The notes beneath the pieces were generated by a model. That model searched no databases and had not been told where the DNA came from. It was given only the letters and a program-made list of their open reading frames with translations. The position numbers and the translations under genes are program-made. A stretch of 64,000 nucleotides of DNA from Palsa-851 sp035534435 (GTDB lineage Bacteria > Chloroflexota > Dormibacteria > Aeolococcales > Aeolococcaceae): assembly GCA_035534435.1 (NCBI GenBank), contig DATLRX010000011.1:31171-95170 (forward strand), in the 5' to 3' direction. Below, in pieces: positions 33,213-42,627 of the stretch (its first letter is position 1; every line of letters starts with the position of its first letter).

Positions 33213-34651
33213 CGCGCCGGTTCGACCCTGACGTCGCGAAAGCGGCAGGGGGCGGCGCCGTGACCGACGTGCATCGACTGCGACGGCTGACCCTTGCCGC
33301 AGTTGACCACCCCGAGCATCAGCCACTCATCCGGCCCGGCCACGGCGTCGCACGACCTCCAGAACTCCGGCGTCTGCCCGCTGTAGATGGGATTGCGCAC
33401 GAGCCGCGTCCGCTTGCCGTTGACGATCTCCCACCCGTTCTGGGTGCCGAACTGGAAGTTGAGGCGGCGGTCGTCGATGCTCCACGAGCGATTGGTCTCG
33501 AGGTACACGCCACGTTCCGTGGTGGCGATCATCTCCTCGAGGGAGGAGGTTCCCGGCTCGAGATTGACGTTCGTCATGCGGATGATCGGCAGGCGTGCCC
33601 ACCCGTCGGCGCGCATCGTCCCGTTGCTCACCTGACCGATCGCGGCCGCGGTCTCACGCGATGAGAGATAGCCGGTGAAGATGCCCTGGTCGACGAGGAC
33701 CGACCGCTGCGCAGCCACGCCCTCATCGTCCCAGCCGAACGTGCCGAGCCCCGGCGCTCGGGTCGAGTCCGCGGTCATGGTCACGTGCTCGCTGCCGTAG
33801 CGGAACGTGCCGAGCAGGTCGGGGGTCAGGAAGGACGTCCCGGCATACGCCGCCTCGTGCCCGAGCACGCGGTCCAGCTCCGTCGGGTGGCCGCAGGACT
33901 CGTGCACCTGCAGAGCCGCCTGCGTCGCGTCGAGGATCACGGTCATCGTCCCGGCGGGACAGACCGGCGCGCTCAGCAGCGCGACCGCCTCCTCCGCGAT
34001 GCGACCCGCGTTGCCCGGGAGGTCGAAGGCATCGATCGCCTCCCACCCGGCACACACCTGGTGGCGCCCGAAGCTGTTCGGGAAGCTGCGCGTCTGCACC
34101 TCGTCGTCACTCGTCGCCGTGGCGTCGAGGCCGCCGCCCGACTCGATGATCGTCTGGTCGAGGCGAGCGCCCTCGCTGCTCGCGAAATGGCGCTCCTCGC
34201 GCACGAACTCGAGCGAGCACTCGCGAATGCGCACCTGCGGCTGATGCGACATCGCCTCATCCGTGCGCATCAACAGACTGACCTTGTCGTCGAGCGAGAC
34301 GGTGAACGGATCGCGCGTGACGGGCGTCCGGTACACGCCCACGAGCGGCGGTGCCGGCGCGAGCCGAACGGCGATGCGATTCACCCGGGACGACGCCCTC
34401 GCAATCTGCACCGCGTGGCGGGCCGCCGCCTCGACGCTGACGCCGTCCAGCCGGTCGACCGCTGCGAATCCCCACGCCCCCTCGACGATGACGCGGATGC
34501 CCACGCCCTCATCCTCGAAGAGTTCCACGGCGGCGACGGCGCCGTTCTTGACGGTGATCTTCTGCACCGTTCGATTGACCACCCGGCAATCCGCATACGA
34601 GGCGCCGGCGGCCGAGGCGGCATCGAGCGCCCGCTCGCTGACCTCACGCAC
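33209..34651 (-). CDS. tldD: TldD metalloprotease subunit
   Basis: 480 residues. The zinc/catalytic motif HESCGH is at 250-255 and the third-ligand Cys segment VVNCGKGQP is near 462. The N-terminal domain and the DEGVGIRV segment match TldD. It pairs with PmbA encoded next. The GTG start is supported by a TATACT element 8 nt upstream. No obvious precursor peptide gene lies in the unit. Confidence 0.92.
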   Translation of the reverse strand: MREVSERALDAASAAGASYADCRVVNRTVQKITVKNGAVAAVELFEDEGVGIRVIVEGAWGFAAVDRLDGVSVEAAARHAVQIARASSRVNRIAVRLAPAPPLVGVYRTPVTRDPFTVSLDDKVSLLMRTDEAMSHQPQVRIRECSLEFVREERHFASSEGARLDQTIIESGGGLDATATSDDEVQTRSFPNSFGRHQVCAGWEAIDAFDLPGNAGRIAEEAVALLSAPVCPAGTMTVILDATQAALQVHESCGHPTELDRVLGHEAAYAGTSFLTPDLLGTFRYGSEHVTMTADSTRAPGLGTFGWDDEGVAAQRSVLVDQGIFTGYLSSRETAAAIGQVSNGTMRADGWARLPIIRMTNVNLEPGTSSLEEMIATTERGVYLETNRSWSIDDRRLNFQFGTQNGWEIVNGKRTRLVRNPIYSGQTPEFWRSCDAVAGPDEWLMLGVVNCGKGQPSQSMHVGHGAAPCRFRDVRVEPAR

Positions 34652-34659
34652 GAGGGCGG

Positions 34660-34665
34660 AGTATA
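34660..34665 (-). promoter_or_regulatory. -10 element of the tldD-pmbA unit (leaderless)
   Basis: TATACT on the minus strand, 8 nt before the GTG at 34651; no Shine-Dalgarno sequence. Confidence 0.6.
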
Positions 34666-34675
34666 GGGGTGGCGA

Positions 34676-34703
34676 CTGACGCGGGCGCCGCGCGTTGCGT
34701 CAG
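34676..34703 (-). terminator. Hairpin at the end of the binding-protein gene
   Basis: CTGACGC (34676-34682) and GCGTCAG (34697-34703) form a perfect 7-bp stem around a GC-rich loop. The right arm includes the stop codon of the substrate-binding protein gene. No U tract. Confidence 0.45.
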
Positions 34704-36676
34704 CCGATGCAGTTCCCGTTCGCGCAGTACCACGACGCGGTGTCGAAGTCGGGAATGAAGTCGTTCTGCGTCACTCCCAACAGGCTCGTCGAGTATGTGT
34801 TCACGGCGAGCTCCTGAAAGAGCGGAACCGCCGGCAGCAGGGCGGCCAGCTGCACGTCGACCAGCCCGTAGTCGTGTGCGCGCGCAGTCAGATCCGCGGT
34901 GGCGCCCGCGAGATCGAGCGCGGCGTCGAGCTTCGCGTCGCTGAGGCCGCTGAAGTTCATCCCGGCCCCGAGGTCGGCGCTCGACGGGATCTCGTCCTCG
35001 GCCGGGCACCCCCCGCCGCAGTTGCCGTGCCATGTCGATGCGTAGGTGTCGGGTTCGCCGGGAAGCCCCAGACCCACGGTGTAGAGCGCGATGTCGAATG
35101 CGTGCGTCGCAAGCGGGCCACCGTCCGCGAAGGAGTCGAAGAATGTTCCCGCGGGCACGTTCGGCGTGAACTGCGACGGCACGTTGATGCCGATCTTGGC
35201 CAGATCAGCCCTGACCATGCTCTCGATCGTCAGGCGTGCCGGGTCGTCGCTCGTGGTGCCGATGTTGACGACGAGGCACGTCCCGTCCTTGAACGCTCGA
35301 TAGTCCTGCCCGTCCGGCGTCGCGCCGCACTTCGCGTTGCGCACGTCGCCCGCCGAGTCGAGGATCGCGTTCGCCTGCTCGAGGTTGAACGCGGTGATCG
35401 GCACGCCGTCAGTGCTGAGATAGCTCGCCCCGAGGCTGATCCAGGAGTCCGGCGGGACGGTGGTCCTCCCCGGGGCGACCGCCGCGATGATCGCCTGCCG
35501 GTCGATGCCGAGGAGGATCGCCCTGCGCACCGTCAGGTCGGCGGTGTCCTCGTTCTCGTGCTCGGACGGGTTGGCACATCCGTCTCCGGCCGCTGCGCAC
35601 AGGTTGAACATCAACACCTCTGCGCCGGATCCCGCCACGGTGTCGACCTTGAGCCGCGCGTTCGCCGCCTTCGCGTCGGAGAGCAGGTCCGGCAGCGCCG
35701 CAAGGCCGAGGTTGAGGCCAACCTCGATCGCGCCGGAGCGCACGTCCTTCTGCTCGGTCGCGAGGTCCGGCTCGATCCGGAAGACGAGCTTGTCGAGGTG
35801 AGCGAGGCTGCTTGTGTTCCAGTAGTCGGGATTGCGGACCAGCACCACCTGTGAGCCGGGCGCGTAGCTCGAGAGCACGAACGGCCCGGTGCCGTCGAGT
35901 GCTTGCCCCAGGGTGGCGCTGCCCTTGAAGGCGGCAGCGTTCCCCGACCCCGCCGTCAGGTCGAGCGTCGTCGCCGTCGTCTCGAGGTTGCTGCCGGCGG
36001 CGAGCGCTCGATCCAGCACTGCTGCCGGGAGGATGCCGTCGACCCCGCTGCCGAGGGTCAGATAGGGCCCGTACTCGCTCTTGAAGTCGACGACCGCGGT
36101 GTACTCGTCGGTCTCGGTGCACTTGATGACCTGGTTCCACCCGGCGGTGGACGCGAGCGGGGTCGGGCTCGGCCTGCCGACGGCGCCATACGCAAGCCAG
36201 CGCAGATCGAAGGTGTCGCACACGTCGCGTGCGGTCAAGGTGCTGCCGTCATCCCAGTGGACGCCCTGGCGGAGGTGCCAGGTGACGCACATCTTCGCCG
36301 CGATGTCGGCGCACCCGGTGGTCTCGACGCCGCCGTTGGCGACGGTCGGGACCTCGGTGGCGAGGTCGGGGCTCCAGTAGTCGGCCTCGCTCGCGGTCGT
36401 CGTCGTGGCGCTGGTGGCTCGATACCACAGCAGCCCCTCTTCGACCGGGGCCGCGATCACGTCGGCGAACGGCAGGCTGCCGACGATGCCGGCGTCAAGG
36501 AGCGTCGGCGGCGCCTGCCACACGCCGATGGTGAGCGTCCCACCCTGGGCGACGGGCCCGCCCCCTCCCGGAGTTGGAGAGATGGCGGTCGGCGTGGATG
36601 TGCAGCCGGCGACCGTCATGGCGAGGCCCACCGCGAGCGGCAGCGCGCGCTGCCACGCCGGCCGCGCACGGAACAT
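34700..36676 (-). CDS. ABC transporter substrate-binding lipoprotein, family 5 (oligopeptide/dipeptide type)
   Basis: 658 residues. Lipoprotein signal peptide with lipobox TVAGC near residues 17-21, then a Thr/Pro/Gly-rich linker, GGTLTIGVWQAPPTL, and the SBP_bac_5 fold including WHLRQGVHWDDGSTLTARD and an ILLGIDRQAI segment. It captures peptides or other small solutes outside the membrane. No permease or ATPase genes are in the window, so it is an orphan here. The ATG at 36676 is chosen because it begins the signal peptide. It diverges from a two-component system. Confidence 0.88.
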   Translation of the reverse strand: MFRARPAWQRALPLAVGLAMTVAGCTSTPTAISPTPGGGGPVAQGGTLTIGVWQAPPTLLDAGIVGSLPFADVIAAPVEEGLLWYRATSATTTTASEADYWSPDLATEVPTVANGGVETTGCADIAAKMCVTWHLRQGVHWDDGSTLTARDVCDTFDLRWLAYGAVGRPSPTPLASTAGWNQVIKCTETDEYTAVVDFKSEYGPYLTLGSGVDGILPAAVLDRALAAGSNLETTATTLDLTAGSGNAAAFKGSATLGQALDGTGPFVLSSYAPGSQVVLVRNPDYWNTSSLAHLDKLVFRIEPDLATEQKDVRSGAIEVGLNLGLAALPDLLSDAKAANARLKVDTVAGSGAEVLMFNLCAAAGDGCANPSEHENEDTADLTVRRAILLGIDRQAIIAAVAPGRTTVPPDSWISLGASYLSTDGVPITAFNLEQANAILDSAGDVRNAKCGATPDGQDYRAFKDGTCLVVNIGTTSDDPARLTIESMVRADLAKIGINVPSQFTPNVPAGTFFDSFADGGPLATHAFDIALYTVGLGLPGEPDTYASTWHGNCGGGCPAEDEIPSSADLGAGMNFSGLSDAKLDAALDLAGATADLTARAHDYGLVDVQLAALLPAVPLFQELAVNTYSTSLLGVTQNDFIPDFDTASWYCANGNCIG

Positions 36677-36723
36677 GTGTCGAGATCCCGCCGTATCCAC
36701 GAGCGTGCATTGTGCCCCGACCG

Positions 36724-36729
36724 TATAGT
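36724..36729 (+). promoter_or_regulatory. -10 element of the two-component operon
   Basis: TATAGT, about 65 nt before the kinase ATG, giving a leader with a GGAGG ribosome-binding site (36784-36788). Confidence 0.5.
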
Positions 36730-36794
36730 GGGGACGGAGTGGTCGATCGGACGATGGGGAGTTTGGAAACCGCGGCGAGAACTGGAGGCACGCC

Positions 36795-38768
36795 ATGAGG
36801 ATCGGCGTGCGCCGTCTGCCTCGCCGGAGGGATCCACGCCGGCGCTTTCGCAACCGCCTGCTGCTGGGCATGGTCGGCGTCGCACTGCTGCCGCTGGTCG
36901 CCTTCGCCGTCCTGGCGGTCATCGAGCTCGACACGGTGGCGAAGAGCACCGCGAACGCGACCGAGTCGGCGATCCTCCAGCGCCAGCAGAGTCAGCAACG
37001 ATCGGGGGTGAGCGGCAGGGCCGACTCCCTCGATCAGCATCTCAGCACCATCAACGCCCAGCTCATCACGCTGGCACAGACGCTGACCAGGCAGCTGGCG
37101 GCCACACCGGCCGGCGCCACGCTCCCCAAGGGCCTGACGAATGCCGGCGATGTGAGCTACGTGGATGACGGTTCCAGTGACACGCTCATGCTCGCCACTG
37201 GGGCCGCCTCGCAACGCGACGGCAGGTTTGCGGCAGCGACGTCGTCGGACGCGATCGTCAGCGCGGCTGACAGCGCGCTGCACGCACCATCGTTCATCAC
37301 CTCGGTCTGGTTCGAGAACCAGGCGACAGGCGCTCTTCGCGCGTTTCCGGCATTCGCGGTTGCGGGCGCGCTGTCCGGTCAGCGATATGACGTCACCCAT
37401 CCCACCCTTCGGAACGGGTCCGACGTCTTCGCGACATCCGAGGGGGGCGTGACGACCATCGCGCCGGACGCATGGATCGCGCCTGGCGAGCCGGGGCGTG
37501 TTGCCAGCGGTCCGTTCTGGACCGATCCGTACGACCTGCTCGGCAACGGCGAGCAGGGCGTCAGCGTGTGGTACTCGCTGCTCGACAGCCAGAAGAGCCA
37601 GACACTGGTTGGCTTCGACATCTCCGGTCAGGCGATCGCGCAGCTGATGCAGACAACGCTCGGAGCGGGCCAGTCGACTGATGCCTCCCTGCTGGTCGTG
37701 AGCGCGTCCGGCAAGCTGTTGTACGGGACGCCGCAGGTGTTCACCGACTTTCCGAACACGGCTGTCGGTGCTCTATTCACGGCCCCCGGCAGCACCACGT
37801 TCACCGGCGCGCTGCACCGCATGGAGTCGACCGGCGCCATCCCGCCGGCTCCGGTGACCGCAAAGCTCAACAAGGTCGACGACGATGTGTTCGCCGCGCC
37901 TGTGTACAGCGCCCACTGGATCGTCGCCAGCCCCGTGGCGATCTCCACGCTCGAGCCCAACCTGAACTCGCTCACGCTCGGCATCACCGATGGCATCCAC
38001 CGGCTGTTCCCGGTCACCGTGCTGCCGGTGCTCGTCCTCCTGGTGGTGCTCGCGTTCATCGCGACGACACTCCTCTCGCGGCGCATGTACCTCCCCGTCC
38101 AGGCACTCACCGATCACGCGGTGCTCGAGGAGCGCACCCGCCTCGCGCGTGAGATCCACGACACCCTCGCGCAACAGCTCACGGGCATCGTGCTGGAGCT
38201 GGAGGCGGCGGATACGCTCCTCAATCGAGGGTCGGAGGGGCGTGCCCGGAGCTCGGTGGACAAGGCTCGCGAGCTCGCGCGCGGAGCACTCCAGGAGGCC
38301 CGTCGATCGGTGTGGAACCTTCGACCCGCGCCGCTCTCCGCGACCGGGCTGGTCGCGGCCATCGGCCACGAGGTCGAGGCCTGGGAGGAGCGGACCGGGA
38401 TCCCCGCCCGCTTCAAGGCGCGCGCTGTGCCCCAGCACCCGTCGCTCTCGCCGACCGCGGAGGTTGCGCTGCTGCGCATCGGACAGGAGGCGCTCTCCAA
38501 CGCCGCGCGTCACGGCCATCCCGAGCACGTGGACGTCGAGTTGCGCGCCCACAGGCAGGAGCTGGTGCTCTCGGTCACCGATGACGGCGTCGGGTTCGAC
38601 CCCGCGGCGGACGCTCCGCGCGACGATTGCTTCGGGCTCGACGGCATGGCCGAGCGCGCGCGCAATGCCGGCGGCACTCTCACGGTGGTGAGCAGCCCGG
38701 GTCGCGGGACGACGGTGACCACCCGGTTGCCGCTGACCGAGCCGGTCGCGATCGCTGAGACCGGATGA
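36795..38768 (+). CDS. Membrane sensor histidine kinase (NarL/HisKA_3 type)
   Basis: 657 residues. A basic N-terminus, membrane helix at about 22-44, a large extracellular sensor domain (about 45-400, Cache-like by length), a second helix at about 404-432, then the HisKA_3 dimerisation domain with the phospho-accepting His (about 454) in REIHDTLAQQ. The ATPase domain has GQEALSNAARHG near 565, DDGVGFD near 596 and GLDGMAERA. The start is supported by GGAGG 6 nt upstream. The stop overlaps the response regulator ATG by 4 nt. It is divergent from the binding lipoprotein, which may be a target or co-sensor. Confidence 0.93.
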   Translation: MRIGVRRLPRRRDPRRRFRNRLLLGMVGVALLPLVAFAVLAVIELDTVAKSTANATESAILQRQQSQQRSGVSGRADSLDQHLSTINAQLITLAQTLTRQLAATPAGATLPKGLTNAGDVSYVDDGSSDTLMLATGAASQRDGRFAAATSSDAIVSAADSALHAPSFITSVWFENQATGALRAFPAFAVAGALSGQRYDVTHPTLRNGSDVFATSEGGVTTIAPDAWIAPGEPGRVASGPFWTDPYDLLGNGEQGVSVWYSLLDSQKSQTLVGFDISGQAIAQLMQTTLGAGQSTDASLLVVSASGKLLYGTPQVFTDFPNTAVGALFTAPGSTTFTGALHRMESTGAIPPAPVTAKLNKVDDDVFAAPVYSAHWIVASPVAISTLEPNLNSLTLGITDGIHRLFPVTVLPVLVLLVVLAFIATTLLSRRMYLPVQALTDHAVLEERTRLAREIHDTLAQQLTGIVLELEAADTLLNRGSEGRARSSVDKARELARGALQEARRSVWNLRPAPLSATGLVAAIGHEVEAWEERTGIPARFKARAVPQHPSLSPTAEVALLRIGQEALSNAARHGHPEHVDVELRAHRQELVLSVTDDGVGFDPAADAPRDDCFGLDGMAERARNAGGTLTVVSSPGRGTTVTTRLPLTEPVAIAETG

Positions 38769-39367
38769 TCTCGGTACTCGTGGCCGACGACCATCCGGTG
38801 GTTCGCGACGGGCTGTGCACGATGCTCGAGCTCGAGGCCGACATCAAGGTCGTCGGCCGGGCGGCGGACGGCGCCGAGGCGGTCGAACAAGCTCGCCGCA
38901 CCCACCCCGACGTGATCCTCATGGACGTCCAGATGCCCGTGATGGACGGTATCGAGGCGCTCCGCAAGATCCGTGCTCGCGACCCCGAGGCACGAGTGAT
39001 CGTCCTGACGACATACCGCAACGAGGACTACATCTTTCCGTCGCTCAAGGCCGGGGCGGTCGGCTATCTGCTCAAGGACGCGACTCGGGAGGAGCTCGCC
39101 GGCGCGATACGCGCGGTCGCGGCGGGAGAGTCACTGCTCGACCCTGCGCTGGTGAGCGCCGCCGCCGAACAGATGCCGTCGATCACACGACGCGAGCGCG
39201 ATGTCCTCCGGCTCATGGCCGACGGCAAGAACAACGCCGAGATCGCCGTGCTGCTCTTCCTGAGCGAGAACACCGTCAAGACGCACGTCAGCAACATCCT
39301 CGAGAAGCTGGGATGCAAGGACCGCGCCGCCGCGGTGCTCCTGGCCTGGAGGCGGCACATCATCTGA
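38765..39367 (+). CDS. LuxR/NarL-family response regulator
   Basis: 200 residues. Receiver domain with D8-D9, phospho-acceptor D54 in ILMDVQMPVMDG and K104 in YLLKDAT. The C-terminal LuxR helix-turn-helix is at about 137-195 (TRRERDVLRLMADGKNN, then ENTVKTHVSNILEKLG). It is the cognate partner of the kinase it overlaps (ATGA). Confidence 0.95.
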   Translation: MISVLVADDHPVVRDGLCTMLELEADIKVVGRAADGAEAVEQARRTHPDVILMDVQMPVMDGIEALRKIRARDPEARVIVLTTYRNEDYIFPSLKAGAVGYLLKDATREELAGAIRAVAAGESLLDPALVSAAAEQMPSITRRERDVLRLMADGKNNAEIAVLLFLSENTVKTHVSNILEKLGCKDRAAAVLLAWRRHII

Positions 39368-39374
39368 GCCCCCA

Positions 39375-39380
39375 TACACT
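39375..39380 (+). promoter_or_regulatory. -10 element of the threonine operon (leaderless)
   Basis: TACACT, 9 nt before the hom GTG at 39390. No attenuator leader peptide fits in the 22-nt gap. Confidence 0.55.
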
Positions 39381-39389
39381 GTCGTAGCA

Positions 39390-40658
39390 GTGGAATCGGT
39401 GGGAGTGGGGCTTCTCGGTCTCGGCACGGTGGGCAGCGCTGTCGCAGCACGTCTCATCGATGAGTGGGAGTTGCTCGGCGAACGCGCCGGCGCGACGCCG
39501 GTGCTCCGCTGCGTGGCCGTGCGCGACACCTCACGGTCCCGCGAGATCGACCTGAAGAACGTGCGCCTGCTCGCCGATGCCCGAGCGGTGGTCGACGATC
39601 CCGACGTCTCGATCGTCATCGAGGCGATCGGCGGTATCGATCCCGCAACGGCGCTGATCGAATCGGCATTGCGCGCCGGGAAGTCGGTGGTCACCGCCAA
39701 CAAGGCCGCCATGGCCGCATCCGGTCCCCGCCTGGCGGATGTCGCCGCTGCTCACCATGCGGGTCTCCACTTCGAGGCGGCGGTCGGCGCCGGGCTGCCG
39801 ATCGTCTCGCTGCTGAGCACGAGCCTCCTCGGCGATCGCATCACCGCACTCGACTGCGTCATCAACGGCACGACGAACGTGATCCTCTCGAGGATGCGAA
39901 CCGGAAGGCTGACGTTCGACGAGGCGCTCCGCGATGCGCAGGACCGCGGCTTCGCCGAGGCCGACCCCACATTGGACGTCGACGGCTGGGACGCCGCGCA
40001 CAAGCTGGTCATCCTTTCGTGGCTGGCCATGGGCGCGCATGTCGAAACCGGCGGCGTCGACCGTGTCGGCATCCGCGCCGTCGCCGGCGATGACGTCCGC
40101 GCACTCGACCAGCTGGGGTATCGCGTCCGGCTTCTCGCCCACGCGGGGCGCGCGAGTGGCGGACGCGTGCGCCTCAGCGTCCGGCCGACAGCGGTCGGCG
40201 CGCGACACCTGCTCGGCGACGTCGATGATGCTGACAATGCTGTCATCATCACGAGCGACCTCGCCACGCGCGTGATGCTCCGCGGGCTCGGCGCCGGCGG
40301 GGCGTCGACAGCGAGCGCCGTGGTGAGCGATGTCGTCAACGCCGTGCGTGAGCGAGGTGCCCCGCGCCGCACCGCACCCGCCGCCCGGACCGCGGAGCCG
40401 CTCGACGACGAGGACGTCGACGTCGCCGGCTACGTGCGCCTGCGGCTGAGTCGCGAGAGCGAGGGGCGCGAGCTGGTGGTGCAGGCGCTGGAGGATCGCG
40501 GGATCGCGGTCGATGCCGCGGTCGACCTGCCGCAGGGAGGGCTCATCGTCCTCACGGGGACGGCGTCGCGAGCGATGCATCTGCGGGCGATCGAGACGCT
40601 CGACACGCTGACGTCCGTCGACGAGATCGCCTGCACGCTCGACAGGGTCGAGGCCTGA
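39390..40658 (+). CDS. hom: Homoserine dehydrogenase
   Basis: 422 residues, reducing aspartate semialdehyde to homoserine. NAD(P)-binding GLLGLGTVGSAVA at 7-19, TANKAAMA (near 105), the catalytic INGTTNVILSRM segment and EADPTLDVDGWDAAHK. A C-terminal ACT-like region (about 350-420) suggests threonine feedback. GTG start. First gene of a threonine/lysine operon. Confidence 0.95.
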   Translation: MESVGVGLLGLGTVGSAVAARLIDEWELLGERAGATPVLRCVAVRDTSRSREIDLKNVRLLADARAVVDDPDVSIVIEAIGGIDPATALIESALRAGKSVVTANKAAMAASGPRLADVAAAHHAGLHFEAAVGAGLPIVSLLSTSLLGDRITALDCVINGTTNVILSRMRTGRLTFDEALRDAQDRGFAEADPTLDVDGWDAAHKLVILSWLAMGAHVETGGVDRVGIRAVAGDDVRALDQLGYRVRLLAHAGRASGGRVRLSVRPTAVGARHLLGDVDDADNAVIITSDLATRVMLRGLGAGGASTASAVVSDVVNAVRERGAPRRTAPAARTAEPLDDEDVDVAGYVRLRLSRESEGRELVVQALEDRGIAVDAAVDLPQGGLIVLTGTASRAMHLRAIETLDTLTSVDEIACTLDRVEA

Positions 40659-40666
40659 CTCCGCGA

Positions 40667-41725
40667 ATGACACTGCAGGGACGCGGCGTCATCGCTCGCT
40701 GGGGAGCGCGCCTGGATCTTCCGTCCGCCGCGCCGCGGATCAGCCTCGGCGAGGGGGACACACCCTGCGTGGAGTCCGTCACGCTCGGCCCCGCGCTGGG
40801 ATTGGCGTCGCTGCATTTCAAGCTCGAGGGACTGAATCCCACCGGGTCGTTCAAGGACCGCGGGATGGTGGTTGCCGTCGCGGCGGCACTGCACGCGAAC
40901 AGTCGCGCGATCATCTGCGCCTCGACCGGCAACACGAGCGCATCGGCCGCCGCCTATGCAGGCCGGTTCGGCCTTCGCGCCGTCGTGGTCGTACCGGGTG
41001 GACGCATCGCGTCGGGGAAGCTGCTCCAGGCGCGAGTCCATGGTGCGACCGTGGTGAGCGTCAACGCGGGGTTCGACGTTGCGCTGCGTCTCGTTCGCGA
41101 GCTGTGCGACCAGCACCCGGTGACGTTGGTGAACAGCGTCAACCCGAATCGCATCGACGGGCAGAAGACCGCGGCGTTCGAGATCGTCGAGGTGCTCGGC
41201 GACGCCCCCGACGTGCTCGCGCTGCCGGTCGGCAATGCCGGCAACATCACCGCGTACTGGCGCGGGTTTCGCGAGGACTTCGCCGCCGGGCATGCGACCC
41301 GTCTTCCGCGCATGCTCGGCGGTCAGGCGGCGGGTGCCGCGCCGCTCGTCCTGGGACGGCCGGTCGACGACCCGCAGACCGTTGCGACGGCGATCCGTAT
41401 CGGCAACCCCGCGTCCTGGAGGAGTGCGATCGAGGCGCGCGATCAGTCCGAGGGAATGATCGCGGCGGTGGACGACGAAGCGATCCTCGACGCGCAACGC
41501 CGTCTGGCCCGGCTCGAGGGGATCTTCTGCGAGCCCGCGTCCGCGGCGTCGCTTGCCGTGCTGGAAGCAGCGGTGCGCGACGGCGACGTCGCGCGCGGCT
41601 CGAGCGTCGTGTGCGTCCTCACCGGCAACGGCCTCAAGGACCCCGGTGCCGCCGAGAGCGGGCTTGCCCCCATCCTGCAGATCGAAGCCGACGTGCAGGC
41701 GCTGGCGCGCGCCGTCGAGGTCTGA
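40667..41725 (+). CDS. thrC: Threonine synthase
   Basis: 352 residues, PLP enzyme turning O-phosphohomoserine into threonine. PLP Lys K63 in NPTGSFKDRGM, STGNTSASAAAYAGR, and the glycine-rich PVGNAGNITAYW phosphate loop. The compact length matches the class found in Actinobacteria and archaea. 8 nt after hom and 5 nt before thrB. Confidence 0.95.
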   Translation: MTLQGRGVIARWGARLDLPSAAPRISLGEGDTPCVESVTLGPALGLASLHFKLEGLNPTGSFKDRGMVVAVAAALHANSRAIICASTGNTSASAAAYAGRFGLRAVVVVPGGRIASGKLLQARVHGATVVSVNAGFDVALRLVRELCDQHPVTLVNSVNPNRIDGQKTAAFEIVEVLGDAPDVLALPVGNAGNITAYWRGFREDFAAGHATRLPRMLGGQAAGAAPLVLGRPVDDPQTVATAIRIGNPASWRSAIEARDQSEGMIAAVDDEAILDAQRRLARLEGIFCEPASAASLAVLEAAVRDGDVARGSSVVCVLTGNGLKDPGAAESGLAPILQIEADVQALARAVEV

Positions 41726-41730
41726 GCGGC

Positions 41731-42627
41731 GTGCGCGTCCGAGTCGCGGTCCCGGCAAGCGTGGCCAACCTCGGTCCGGGCTTCGACATCCTCGCGCTCG
41801 CGCTGCACCTGCAGAACACGGTCCGAGCCGAAGAGCGCGACGGAGACCTCAGCATCGACCCCGGCGACGGCGCACCGGCTGCGCTGAGGCATCCGGAGGA
41901 GAACCTCGTGACGCGCGCGTACGCGATGACCTGCGCCGAGCTTGGTGTGAGCGCAACCGGCGTCCACTTCACCTGCGTGAACAACATCCCGATCGGCCGG
42001 GGCATGGGCTCGAGCGCCGCCGCGGTGCTGTCCGGCGTGCTCGTGGCCTCCGCGCTGCACCACGCGCCCTGGGACGAGAACGACATCCTCGACCGCGCCG
42101 AGGAGCTCGAAGGGCATCGCGACAACGTGGCTGCGGCGCTGCTCGGCGGACTCGCGATCTGCTCTCCCGGCGTGCCGGCGGTGCAGCTGACCGTCGCCGA
42201 GGAGCTGCACGCGGTGCTGATGGTTCCCGAGCGCCCGTTTGCGACGTCAGCAGCGCGCCAGGTGGTGCCGGTCGAATTCAGCCGCAGCGACGCGATCTTC
42301 AACGCCAGCCGGTGCGCCCTGCTCGTGCGCGCGCTCGCGCTCGGCGACCACGCGGGGCTCCGTGTGGCGATGCAGGACCACTGGCACCAGGACGCGCGTT
42401 TCGCGCTGATGCCCGGAACGAAGGCGATCGTCGATGCGGCGATCGAGGCGGGCGCGTCCGGCGCGTCGCTTGCGGGTGCGGGGCCGTCGGTCATCGCGCT
42501 CACCCCGCTCGATCCGGAGCCGATCGGTGACGCCATGGCGCTCGCCGCCCTGTCCGCGCAGGTACCGGGCACGATCCTCCATCTGTCCCCGCAGAACTAC
42601 GGCACACGCGTGGACGTCTCGGCGTGA
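41731..42627 (+). CDS. thrB: Homoserine kinase
   Basis: 298 residues of the GHMP kinase family: VPASVANLGPGFD at the N-terminus, the ATP loop PIGRGMGSSAAAV near 89-101, and the C-terminal GASLAGAGPSVIAL. GTG at 41731 is chosen because it begins at the conserved GHMP N-terminus; the frame runs far upstream inside thrC. Its end overlaps lysC. Confidence 0.95.
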   Translation: MRVRVAVPASVANLGPGFDILALALHLQNTVRAEERDGDLSIDPGDGAPAALRHPEENLVTRAYAMTCAELGVSATGVHFTCVNNIPIGRGMGSSAAAVLSGVLVASALHHAPWDENDILDRAEELEGHRDNVAAALLGGLAICSPGVPAVQLTVAEELHAVLMVPERPFATSAARQVVPVEFSRSDAIFNASRCALLVRALALGDHAGLRVAMQDHWHQDARFALMPGTKAIVDAAIEAGASGASLAGAGPSVIALTPLDPEPIGDAMALAALSAQVPGTILHLSPQNYGTRVDVSA

